Part shown: positions 9,801 to 18,027 of the stretch, piece after piece | Numbering within the stretch: the stretch's first letter is position 1 | Layout of the letters: the number at the start of each line of letters is the position of its first letter | Assembly (NCBI RefSeq): GCF_003176915.1 | Contig: NZ_CP029619.1 | Location: 186,001 to 250,000 of the forward strand | DNA length: 64,000 bases | Direction: 5' to 3' | Source: Candidatus Cardinium hertigii | GTDB lineage: Bacteria > Bacteroidota > Bacteroidia > Cytophagales > Amoebophilaceae | Translations under genes and position numbers: made by a program | Notes under the pieces: model-generated | Told to the model about the DNA's origin: nothing | What the model saw: only the letters and a program-made list of their open reading frames with translations | Database searches by the model: none

Positions 9801-10375
9801 AGTCCAAAAAGGAGAAATTGGTAGACATCGGTTATAGCTACCGCTCTCGCTCCTCCAAATGTAGCATACGCTATAACCAATAGGATTAAAAGTATGGTTG
9901 AATAGGTTTGAAAGGGGACTACTTTAGGAAATAGAAAGGTTATAATTTCAAGGAAAACTTTGATCTGAACTGTTAAAAGAGCAATAGATAGAACGATACC
10001 AAGTAGGGCGGTAATGATGCGAGCGGCTGGCCCATACAAGCTTCCCATAGATTCTGCTATAGAAAGATGCCCAATGAATGCCTTCATTCTTGGCATGATA
10101 AGCCTGCAAAAAAGATAGAGGATAGCGGCCATTACAACGGATGATCGCATAAATCTTTCGAAGCCTTGTCGATAGCAATCATCTAGGCCTTCATACAGGA
10201 TTCTACCACCATACACAGTAGCTATAAGGGAAATAGCAATTACGCTGGTAGACATTTTTCTGTTTCCTACGGCATACTCTTGAAAAGTCTTGATACCTCT
10301 ACCGTAATAAATTCCAATAAACAGCGTGCCTATTAAGGATAACCCTATAATCATAAAATCAATATGCCTTACCAT
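6899..10375 (-). CDS. Symporter / kinase-like / SpoT-HD fusion, copy A
   Basis: A 1,158-residue membrane protein. Residues 1-465 form an SLC5 (sodium:solute symporter) domain with FGGARAVAITDVYQ at 173-186 and the Na+-site motif STADS at 329-333. Residues 515-675 add about six helices reminiscent of CqsS/LuxN-type sensor membrane domains. Residues 680-945 resemble a histidine kinase: a coiled region with SQAHWARL (His707) where an H box would be, then QIVEAHGG at 913-920. The N-box Asn pair and GxG loop are missing, so it is probably a pseudokinase. Residues 985-1158 are a RelA/SpoT-type HD domain with all metal ligands (His1013, HDIVED at 1037-1042, Asp1101 in [11 protein letters not shown]), predicted to hydrolyse (p)ppGpp. 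There is no synthetase domain. Inference: an inner-membrane solute sensor or transporter that sets local alarmone level. First of five tandem copies. Confidence 0.8.
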   Translation of the reverse strand: MVRHIDFMIIGLSLIGTLFIGIYYGRGIKTFQEYAVGNRKMSTSVIAISLIATVYGGRILYEGLDDCYRQGFERFMRSSVVMAAILYLFCRLIMPRMKAFIGHLSIAESMGSLYGPAARIITALLGIVLSIALLTVQIKVFLEIITFLFPKVVPFQTYSTILLILLVIAYATFGGARAVAITDVYQFLLFGLCFPLLIFVLLFSTEDLAAGWQKLTAVPQYNLNKMCTGHTLTTLLTYFIFRHLLMLVPPYIQRFYMAASVGQATKVFSKMAIVPCVIYLLIFSVAAALHIRGDNIPSNQNVLHYILSLTYFPGMTGLLVTAMLALLMSTADSTLHVASVLFTHDLWPFVAKFTKPHNCSLRMVRIASMGIGMISLLLVFHTGSTLQLMHKVIYLYDPAVAVPFILACLGFRPRPLAVLLVMGLNILIATYLILYQKQAVSPNRVILSMVVSALSLFALHYLLPKRPRTGWVGIPDSSAWDLQNQITKRWWLERVQRLKILFTRSYRVSVFPTQERTFVAVGSYTIINSIIALCFIQRQYFLPYVYLYMAVMALGTILALYPALHAYQKGGTPLLHDLWPMLLFLLLFMAPLQFAKLGHYSPMVCALWVGSIGLGIVLLSLETGSILLAVALGIHQTIPPYTPCLTLAGWGLSIELVLAVMLVTAAVVGFVQYKYLRDKATAKLKIIELTRTYEQRISLEAIYSQAHWARLDAPAGGTLLRAMGDTLQETADTLYKQDSSGIRSEITRFNKKLQKFSDCLAWRAQEERNLKLNKKSIQPIPLEPTILKVNQQILDLGEPLALLLRKQTPIAEIIVDPALLACLLLLNLWAISKSQPATDHIVTLTLAATTLQYGLAAETEADLPSLTLPALAFCFSTDTSLPNLKPSYRITEWNANTALPASEAQFYQLESKQIVEAHGGYVEIIESPTKVSCLYVFPLDGRKVMRFKTYNPTDLVANTIAETVESLTQEQELIGLLTAQTTLKEELIQQTIAFIKKAHGLVRRKSGAPYYTHPMAVAKLLLEVTQDPDTILAGLLHDIVEDTPVTLPQLELMYGAKVAAIVDQVTHYNTNGYPWELDKVENKNILHQCRDTRVVQVKLADRLHNMRTLSVRKPSDQQRIAKETLAFYIPWGKNHKAPQQWLAEMQRICEGIIAKQLT

Positions 10376-10605
10376 CTCTCTTTTATTTTATTGCGTTGTA
10401 ATAATTTATCTTACTATGGTTTATACGTACTACTTGCTTTTATTTACAGAAAGATAATTATTATGCCCAATAATAACTATTAATTATTGTGCAAAAACCT
10501 ATACCTGTACTAACGCGTAGTAGCCTATTAGCCTCTACAGGGTAAGGGCTTTGGCGCGGGAAAGGAAAAGAAACTTGCGTAAAGACATTATACTTACTCG
10601 GTAAG
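10376..10605 (-). promoter_or_regulatory. Conserved leader of copy A
   Basis: A 230-bp spacer identical, as far as I can compare, to 14089-14318. Two blocks recur before all copies: TTTTATTTTATTGCGTTGTA beside the start codon, and about 70 bases upstream an AT-rich block containing TTTTATTTACAG and TATTAATTATTGTGC (given on the plus strand). The gene starts at the CAT at 10373-10375 with AGAGAG just upstream. I do not see an unambiguous promoter consensus. Recurrence before each gene suggests each copy is transcribed from its own leader. Confidence 0.5.
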
Positions 10606-13600
10606 CTAACTAGAAAGGACCTCTTCACAAATACGCTGCATTTCTGCTAGCCATTGCGGAGGAGCCTTATGGTTTTTCCCCCACGGTATATAAAAAGCTA
10701 AGGTTTCTTTAGCTATACGTTGTTGGTCAGATGGCTTACGGACAGATAACGTACGCATATTATGCAATCTATCCGCTAGCTTTACTTGTACTACACGTGT
10801 ATCCCTACATTGATGAAGTATATTTTTATTTTCTACCTTATCTAATTCCCACGGATACCCATTGGTATTATAATGGGTAACCTGATCGACAATAGCAGCT
10901 ACCTTAGCGCCATACATCAGCTCCAGCTGAGGTAGCGTAACAGGCGTATCTTCTACGATATCATGCAGTAAACCTGCCAGGATGGTGTCGGGATCCTGGG
11001 TAACCTCCAACAGCAGCTTGGCTACTGCCATCGGATGGGTATAGTAGGGAGCCCCTGATTTGCGCCGTACTAAACCATGGGCCTTTTTAATAAAGGCAAT
11101 GGTTTGCTCTATAAGCTCCTCCTTAAGCGTAGTTTGTGCCGTAAGTAAGGCTATTAGCTCCTGCTCTTGCGCCAAGCTTTCTGCTGTTTCAGCTAGGGCA
11201 TTGGCTACCAGATCAGCAGGATCATATGTCTTAAAGCGCATAACTTTACGGCCGTCCAGCGGGAATACGTAAAGGCAGCTTACCTTTGTTGGGCTTTCTA
11301 TTATTTCCACATAGCCCCCGTGGGCTTCTACGATTTGTTTACTTTCTAGTTGATAAAATTGCGCTTCACTAGCAGGTAGGGCAGTATTTGCGTTCCATTC
11401 TGTGATACGATAGCTGGGTTTTAGGTTTGGTAGGCTTGTATCCGTACTAAAACAGAAAGCCAGCGCAGGTAAAATTAAGGAAGGGAGATCAGCCTCAGTT
11501 TCTGTTGCTAAACCATACTGCAAGGTAGTAGCGGCAAGGGTTAAGGTTACGATATGATCGGTAGCTGGTTGGCTCTTGCTGATTGCCCATAGGTTAAGCA
11601 GCAGCAAACATGCCAATAACGCGGGATCGACTATAATTTCAGCTATGGGTGTTTGTTTACGCAATAGCAACGCTAGCGGTTCCCCCAAATCCAATATTTG
11701 CTGATTTACTTTTAAGATAGTTGGTTCAAGTGGGATGGGCTGAATAGATTTTTTATTAAGTTTTAGGTTCCGTTCTTCTTGGGCTCTCCATGCCAGACAA
11801 TCGCTGAATTTTTGTAGTTTCTTGTTAAAGCGCGTTATTTCGCTTCGTATACCAGACGGATCTTGCTTATAAAGCGTGTCAGCAGTTTCTTGTAAGGTAT
11901 CCCCCATTGCTCGTAAAAGGGTACCCCCAGCAGTGGCATCCAATCTAGCCCAATGCGCTTGGCTATAGATGGCTTCTAAGGAAATCCTTTGTTCATAGGT
12001 TCTAGTAAGTTCGATAATTTTAAGTTTAGCAGTTGCTTTGTCTCGTAGGTATTTATACAGGAGAAATCCTACCAGTGTGATTGATACAAGAGCTGTTGTT
12101 AACATAAGTTCTATTACAGAAGCCTTCTTAAGGCTTCCCCAAAATAAATCAACAAAATTTATATAAGGAGGTAAAAATTTATGGATTACTAAAACACAAA
12201 GTAATAGCATACTACTGCCTTCCACGGATAGTAATACAATAGATAAGCTTATGCTAGCTATAAGAAGCGCACAAACCATAGGGCTATAGTGTCCTAGTTT
12301 AGCAAATTGGAGGGGCGTTATAAAAAGCAGAAGAAACAATAGCATAGGCCATAAGTTATGCAATAGCGGTGTCCCGCCTTTTTGATAGGTATGCAGGGCT
12401 GGGTAGAGCGCTAGGATGGTTCCCAAGGCCATCACAGCCATATAGAGGTATACATAGGGAAGAAAATACTGCCTTTGGATAAAGCACAATGCGATAATGG
12501 CATTGATAATGGTATAGCTGCCGACTGCTACAAAGGTGCGTTCTTGGGTAGGAAAGATGCTTACACGATAGGAGCTTGTAAAAAGCATTTTAAGCCGTCG
12601 CATCCGTGTCGACCACCAGCGTTTGGTGATTTGGTTTTGTAAATCCCAGGCACTGCTATCTGGGATACCTACCCAACCGGTATGGGGGCATTTGGGAAGC
12701 AGGTAATGAAGGGCAAATAAGCTACCTGCGCTTATAATCATTGAAAGGATGATTTGATTATGGGTTACAGCTTGTTTTTGATAAAAAATAAAATAGGTTG
12801 CTACGATTATGTTCAAACCCATAACTATGCGCACAGCAAGGGATCTAGGCCTAAATCCCAAACAAGCTATTATAAAGGGAACCGATACAGTTGGCCAATA
12901 AAAGTAGTACGTTTTGTGCATTAATTGAATAATACTACTCGTATGGAATACCAGCAGGAGGCTAATGATTCCTATACCCATAGAGGCAATACGTACCATG
13001 CGCAGGGAGCAATTGTTGTGCAACTTGGTAGACCTAGCTATAAAAGGCCATAGATCATTCGTAAATAAAACAGAGGCAATATGTAAGTGAGAATCAGCGG
13101 TAGACATCAACAATGCCAGCATAGCCGTTACCAATATACCCAACATACCAGGGAAATAGGAAAGGGAAAGAATATAATGGAAGACATTCTGATTGGATGG
13201 AATGCTATCTCCATGTATATGTAAAGCTGCTGCAACACTAAAAATAAGCAAAGCTATCACACAGGGAGCTATGGTAATTTTGTTAAAAACTTTTGCAGCT
13301 TGCCCTACGGAGGAAGCCATATAAAATCGTTGAATGTAGGCAGGTATAACCATAACTAAAAGCCTAAATATAAAACCAGGAAGTAAACTTGTTAAGGTAT
13401 GCGCTGTGCACATCTTGTTTGGGTTAAACTGAGGTAGAGCAGTAAGTTTTTGCCAGCCTGTTGCTAAATCTTCAGTAGAAAATAGCAGAACGAAAATGAG
13501 CAGAGGAAAACAGAGCCCAAAAAGAAGAAATTGGTAGACATCGGTTATGGCTACCGCTCTCGCCCCTCCAAATGAAGCATAAGCGATAACCAATAGGGTT

Positions 13601-14088
13601 AAAAGTATGGTTGAATAAGTTTGCAAGGAAATTATTTTAGGAAATAGAATGGACATCATTTCAAAACCAACCTTAATCTGGGTGGTTAGATAGGCGATAG
13701 CTAATAGGATACTAAGAAGGGCGGTAATAATGCGAGCAGCTGAACCATATAAGCTTCCCATAGATTCTGCTATAGAAAAATGTTTCTCGAATTCTTTCAT
13801 TCTTGGAATAGTAACCCTGGAAAAAAGATAGAGCATAGGAACTATTAGAATAGAGTGCGCAATAAGTATTTCAAAGCCTTGTCGATAGTTCTGATCTAGG
13901 ATAACCCCCAGATGTGAACCGCCATATATAGTAGCTATAAGGGAAATAGCAATTACGCTGGTAGACATTTTTCTGTTTCCTACGGCATACTCTTGAAAAG
14001 TCTTGATACCTCTACCGTAATAAATTCCAATAAACAGCGTGCCTATTAAGGATAACCCTATAATCATAAAATCAATATGCCTTACCAT
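10606..14088 (-). CDS. Symporter / kinase-like / SpoT-HD fusion, copy B
   Basis: 1,160 residues with the same domain order as copy A. The first 50 residues are identical to copy A, then the TM2-TM3 region (about 57-100) is quite different (SHLGVILDQNYRQ against RILYEGLDDCYRQ). The C-terminal 470 residues return to near identity. The STADS, QIVEAHGG and HDIVEDT motifs are all present. The segment after the kinase-like module (DPADLVANALAETAE) matches copy C rather than A, while the HD loop (ELDKVENKNILHQC) matches A and E. It is therefore a mosaic. Predicted alarmone hydrolase activity is by family; the transported or sensed solute is unknown. Confidence 0.8.
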   Translation of the reverse strand: MVRHIDFMIIGLSLIGTLFIGIYYGRGIKTFQEYAVGNRKMSTSVIAISLIATIYGGSHLGVILDQNYRQGFEILIAHSILIVPMLYLFSRVTIPRMKEFEKHFSIAESMGSLYGSAARIITALLSILLAIAYLTTQIKVGFEMMSILFPKIISLQTYSTILLTLLVIAYASFGGARAVAITDVYQFLLFGLCFPLLIFVLLFSTEDLATGWQKLTALPQFNPNKMCTAHTLTSLLPGFIFRLLVMVIPAYIQRFYMASSVGQAAKVFNKITIAPCVIALLIFSVAAALHIHGDSIPSNQNVFHYILSLSYFPGMLGILVTAMLALLMSTADSHLHIASVLFTNDLWPFIARSTKLHNNCSLRMVRIASMGIGIISLLLVFHTSSIIQLMHKTYYFYWPTVSVPFIIACLGFRPRSLAVRIVMGLNIIVATYFIFYQKQAVTHNQIILSMIISAGSLFALHYLLPKCPHTGWVGIPDSSAWDLQNQITKRWWSTRMRRLKMLFTSSYRVSIFPTQERTFVAVGSYTIINAIIALCFIQRQYFLPYVYLYMAVMALGTILALYPALHTYQKGGTPLLHNLWPMLLFLLLFITPLQFAKLGHYSPMVCALLIASISLSIVLLSVEGSSMLLLCVLVIHKFLPPYINFVDLFWGSLKKASVIELMLTTALVSITLVGFLLYKYLRDKATAKLKIIELTRTYEQRISLEAIYSQAHWARLDATAGGTLLRAMGDTLQETADTLYKQDPSGIRSEITRFNKKLQKFSDCLAWRAQEERNLKLNKKSIQPIPLEPTILKVNQQILDLGEPLALLLRKQTPIAEIIVDPALLACLLLLNLWAISKSQPATDHIVTLTLAATTLQYGLATETEADLPSLILPALAFCFSTDTSLPNLKPSYRITEWNANTALPASEAQFYQLESKQIVEAHGGYVEIIESPTKVSCLYVFPLDGRKVMRFKTYDPADLVANALAETAESLAQEQELIALLTAQTTLKEELIEQTIAFIKKAHGLVRRKSGAPYYTHPMAVAKLLLEVTQDPDTILAGLLHDIVEDTPVTLPQLELMYGAKVAAIVDQVTHYNTNGYPWELDKVENKNILHQCRDTRVVQVKLADRLHNMRTLSVRKPSDQQRIAKETLAFYIPWGKNHKAPPQWLAEMQRICEEVLSS

Positions 14089-14318
14089 CTCTCTTTTATT
14101 TTATTGCGTTGTAATAATTTATCTTACTATGGTTTATACGTACTACTTGCTTTTATTTACAGAAAGATAATTATTATGCCCAATAATAACTATTAATTAT
14201 TGTGCAAAAACCTATACCTGTACTAACGCGTAGTAGCCTATTAGCCTCTACAGGGTAAGGGCTTTGGCGCGGGAAAGGAAAAGAAACTTGCGTAAAGACA
14301 TTATACTTACTCGGTAAG
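14089..14318 (-). promoter_or_regulatory. Conserved leader of copy B
   Basis: Same 230-bp sequence as 10376-10605. Identity extends into the 3' ends of the flanking genes (ends of copies B and C), showing a recent duplication or conversion tract across the spacer. Confidence 0.5.
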
Positions 14319-17300
14319 CTAACTAGAAAGGACCTCTTCACAAATACGCTGCATTTCTGCTAGCCATTGCGGAGGAGCCTTATGGTTTTTCCCCCACGGT
14401 ATATAAAAAGCTAAGGTTTCTTTAGCTATACGTTGTTGGTCGGCTGGCTTACGGACAGATAACGTACGCATATTATGCAATCTATCCGCTAGCTTTACTT
14501 GTACTACACGTATGTCTGAACATGCATCAAGTATGCTTTGCGCTGTTGGATCATCCCATTCCCACGGATACCCATTGGTATTATAATGGGTAACCTGATC
14601 GACAATAGCAGCTACCTTAGCGCCATACATCAGCTCCAGCTGAGGTAGCGTAACAGGTGTATCCTCTACGATATCATGCAACAAACCCGCTAAAATGGTA
14701 GCGGGATCCTGGGTAGCCTCCAATAGCAGCTTGGCTACTGCCATCGGATGGGTATAGTAGGGAGCCCCTGATTTGCGCCGTACTAAACCATGGGCCTTTT
14801 TAATAAAGGCAATGGTTTCCTGTATAAGCTCCTCCTTAAGCGTAGTTTGTGCCGTAAGTAAGGCTATTAGCTCCTGCTCTTGCGCCAAGCTTTCTGCTGT
14901 TTCAGCTAGGGCATTGGCTACCAGATCAGCAGGATCATATGTCTTAAAGCGCATAACTTTACGGCCGTCCAGCGGGAATACGTAAAGGCAGCTTACCTTT
15001 GTTGGGCTTTCTATTATTTCCACATAGCCCCCGTGGGCTTCTACGATTTGTTTACTTTCTAGTTGATAAAATTGCGCTTCACTAGCAGGTAGGGCAGTAT
15101 TTGCGTTCCATTCTGTGATACGATAGCTGGGTTTTAGGTTTGGTAGGCTTGTATCCGTACTAAAACAGAAAGCCAGCGCAGGTAAAATTAAGGAAGGGAG
15201 ATCAGCCGCAGTTTCTGCTGCCAAACTATACTGCAAGGTAGTAGCGGTAAGGGTTAAGGTTACGATGTGATCGGTAGCTGGTTGGCCCTTGCTGATTGCC
15301 CATAGGTTGAGCAGCAGCAAGCACTCCAATAACGCGGGATCGACTATAATTTCAGCTACGTCTGTTTGTTTCCGCAATAAGAGCGCTAACGGTTCCCCTA
15401 AATCCAATATTTGCTGGTTTACTTTTAAGATAGTTGGTTCAAGTGGGATGGGCTGTATTAATTTTTTATTAAGCTTTAGGCTCCGTTCTTCTTGGGCTCT
15501 CCATGCCAGACAATCGCTGAATTTTTGTAGTTTCTTGTTAAAGGATGCTATTTCGCTTCGTATACCAGACGGATCTTGCTTATAAAGCGTGTCAGCAGTT
15601 TCTTGTAAGGTATCGCCCATTGCTCGTAAAAGGGCACCTCCAGCAGTGGCATCCAATCTAGCCCAATGCGCTTGGCTATAGATGGCTTCTAAGGAAATCC
15701 TTTGTTCATAGGTTCTAGTAAGTTCGATAATTTTAAGTTTAGCAGTTGCTTTGTCTCGTAGGTATTTATAAATACCAAAGCCTATTATGGCAGCCGTTAT
15801 AAAGACAAAAGCTAACACAAGTTCTATGACAGAAGCATGCTTAAGACTTTCCCAAAATAAATCAACAAAATTTACATAAGGAGGTAAAAATTTATGGATT
15901 ACTAAAGCACAAAGTAATAGTATGCTACTGCATTCCACGGATAGTAATACAATAGATAGGCTTATGCTAGCTATAAGAAGCGCACAAACCATAGGGCTAT
16001 AGTGTCCTAGTTTAGCAAATTGGAGGGGCGCTATAAAAAGCAGAAGAAACAATAGCATAGGCCATAGATCATGCAATAGCGGAATTCCTCCCTTTCGATA
16101 AGCATGCAGGGCTGGGTAGAGCGCTAGGATGGTTCCCAAGGCCATCACAGCCATATAGAGGTATACATAGGGAAGGAAATACTGCCTTTGGATAAAGCAC
16201 AAAGCGATAATGGCATGAAGGATGGTGTAGCCGCCTACCGCTATAAAAGTACGTTCTTGGGTAGGGAAAACACTTACACGATAGGACCTGGTAAAAAGTG
16301 TTTTAAGCCGTTGCACCCGTTCCAACCACCAGCGTTTGGTGATTTGGTTTTGTAAATCCCAGGCACTGCTATCTGGGATACCTACCCAACCGGTATGGGG
16401 GCATTTGGGAAGCAGGTAATGAAGGGCAAATAAGCTACCTGCGCTTACAATAATTGGAATGAAAATATGATCATGTGATACAACTTGCTTTTGATAAAAA
16501 ATAAGATAGGCTGCTATGTTCAAACCCATTACTATTAATACAACAAGGGGTCTTGGTCTGAATCCCCAGCAAGCTATTATAAAAGGAATCGAAACAGCTG
16601 GGTCATAAAGCTGGCGTGCTTTGTATATTAATTGCAGAATATCGTTCGTACAGAATACCATCAGGAGGCTGATCATCCCTATACAAATGGAGGCGATGCG
16701 TACAATTTTAAGCGAGTAATTATGCGACTTGGTAACCCCGGCTACAAAAGGCCATAGGTCATTGGTAAATAAAACAGAGGCAATATGTAAGCTAGAATCA
16801 GCGGTAGACATCAACAATGCAAGCATAGCCGTTACCAATAGACCTGTCATACCAGGGAAATAGGCAAGGGAAAGGATATAGTGGAGGACGTTCTGATTGG
16901 GTGGAATGCTATCGCCATGTATATGTAAAGCTGCTGTAACGCTGAAAATGAGTAAAGCTATCACACAAGGAATTATGGCAATTTTATTAAAAACTCTTAC
17001 AGCTTGTCCTACAGAAGCAGCCATATAAAACCGTTGTATATAGTGAGGCATAAGCATAAATATATGCCTAAACATAAAATCAGATAGTAAAATTGTTAAG
17101 GTATGCCCTGTGCACATTTTATTTAGATTATACTGCGGTACAGCAGTAAGTTTTTGCCAGCCCGCTGCTAAATCTTCCGTAGAAAATAGCAGAACGAAAA
17201 TGAGCAGAGGGAAACAGAGCCCAAAAAGAAGAAATTGGTAGACATCGGTTATAGCTACCGCTCTAGCCCCTCCAAATGTAGCATATGCTATAACTAATAG

Positions 17301-17792
17301 GCTTAAAAGTATGGTTGAATAGGTTTGGAATGGTATTATTTTAGGGAATAGGATGGCTATAATTTCAAATCCAACCTTAATCTGGATGGTTAAATTAGCG
17401 ATAGCTAAAGTGATACCAAGTAGGGCGGTAATGATGCGCGCGGCTGACCCATATACGCTTCCCATAGATTCTGCTATAGACAGATGCCCTACGAATCTTT
17501 TCATTCTTGGAATGATAAATCGGGAAAAGAAATAGATCATAGCAACTATTACAACGGATTGCCTATTAAGTCTTTCAAAACCTAGCCGATAGCTATCATC
17601 CAGGCCAGCTAATAGCGTTCTACCACCATACACAGTAGCTATAAAAGAAATAGCAATTACACTGGTAGCCGTTTTCCTATTCCCTACAGCATAATCCTGG
17701 AAAGTCTGAACACCTCTCCCATAATAAATTCCAATGACCAAAGTGCCTATTAAGGATAACCCTATAATCATTACATCAATATGCCCTAGCAT
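14319..17792 (-). CDS. Symporter / kinase-like / SpoT-HD fusion, copy C
   Basis: 1,157 residues, same architecture. The second membrane block from ECSSILLLCALVIHKF to the kinase-like module is identical to copy D. The symporter stretch around KSHNYSLKIVRIASICIGM and ILQLIYKARQLYDP is identical to copy E. The HD loop is the second allele (EWDDPTAQSILDACSDI), shared only with D and with the relic at 55826-56391. The start is MLGHIDVM rather than [26 protein letters not shown] and the Na+-site motif are intact. The mixed matches to different neighbours show repeated conversion inside the array. Confidence 0.8.
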   Translation of the reverse strand: MLGHIDVMIIGLSLIGTLVIGIYYGRGVQTFQDYAVGNRKTATSVIAISFIATVYGGRTLLAGLDDSYRLGFERLNRQSVVIVAMIYFFSRFIIPRMKRFVGHLSIAESMGSVYGSAARIITALLGITLAIANLTIQIKVGFEIIAILFPKIIPFQTYSTILLSLLVIAYATFGGARAVAITDVYQFLLFGLCFPLLIFVLLFSTEDLAAGWQKLTAVPQYNLNKMCTGHTLTILLSDFMFRHIFMLMPHYIQRFYMAASVGQAVRVFNKIAIIPCVIALLIFSVTAALHIHGDSIPPNQNVLHYILSLAYFPGMTGLLVTAMLALLMSTADSSLHIASVLFTNDLWPFVAGVTKSHNYSLKIVRIASICIGMISLLMVFCTNDILQLIYKARQLYDPAVSIPFIIACWGFRPRPLVVLIVMGLNIAAYLIFYQKQVVSHDHIFIPIIVSAGSLFALHYLLPKCPHTGWVGIPDSSAWDLQNQITKRWWLERVQRLKTLFTRSYRVSVFPTQERTFIAVGGYTILHAIIALCFIQRQYFLPYVYLYMAVMALGTILALYPALHAYRKGGIPLLHDLWPMLLFLLLFIAPLQFAKLGHYSPMVCALLIASISLSIVLLSVECSSILLLCALVIHKFLPPYVNFVDLFWESLKHASVIELVLAFVFITAAIIGFGIYKYLRDKATAKLKIIELTRTYEQRISLEAIYSQAHWARLDATAGGALLRAMGDTLQETADTLYKQDPSGIRSEIASFNKKLQKFSDCLAWRAQEERSLKLNKKLIQPIPLEPTILKVNQQILDLGEPLALLLRKQTDVAEIIVDPALLECLLLLNLWAISKGQPATDHIVTLTLTATTLQYSLAAETAADLPSLILPALAFCFSTDTSLPNLKPSYRITEWNANTALPASEAQFYQLESKQIVEAHGGYVEIIESPTKVSCLYVFPLDGRKVMRFKTYDPADLVANALAETAESLAQEQELIALLTAQTTLKEELIQETIAFIKKAHGLVRRKSGAPYYTHPMAVAKLLLEATQDPATILAGLLHDIVEDTPVTLPQLELMYGAKVAAIVDQVTHYNTNGYPWEWDDPTAQSILDACSDIRVVQVKLADRLHNMRTLSVRKPADQQRIAKETLAFYIPWGKNHKAPPQWLAEMQRICEEVLSS

Positions 17793-18027
17793 CTCTCTTT
17801 TATTTTATTACGTTATAATAAATTTACCTTACTATGTTCTATAAAGTATTACCTGTTTTTATTTACAGAAAAAATTTGTTATACCTACATAATATCTGTT
17901 TTTTTGTGAAAAAAACTGTACCTATAGCAGTTCTTTACACCTATTAAAATGCACAAGTAGATTTTTTATACAGAAGAAATGGTGCCTATGTGTAAAGGAA
18001 ATACCACATTTACTTTTACTATATAAG
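17793..18027 (-). promoter_or_regulatory. Diverged leader of copy C
   Basis: Retains the TTTTATTTTATTACGTTATA block next to the start and TTTTTATTTACAG upstream, but the distal half differs from the leaders of copies A and B. Useful for phylogenetic footprinting of the conserved blocks. Confidence 0.4.

Noticed and set aside
6899..10375. Active histidine kinase in the fusion proteins
   Set aside because: The N-box second Asn and the GxG glycines are absent and the H-box context is poor, although QIVEAHGG remains; a pseudokinase is more likely.
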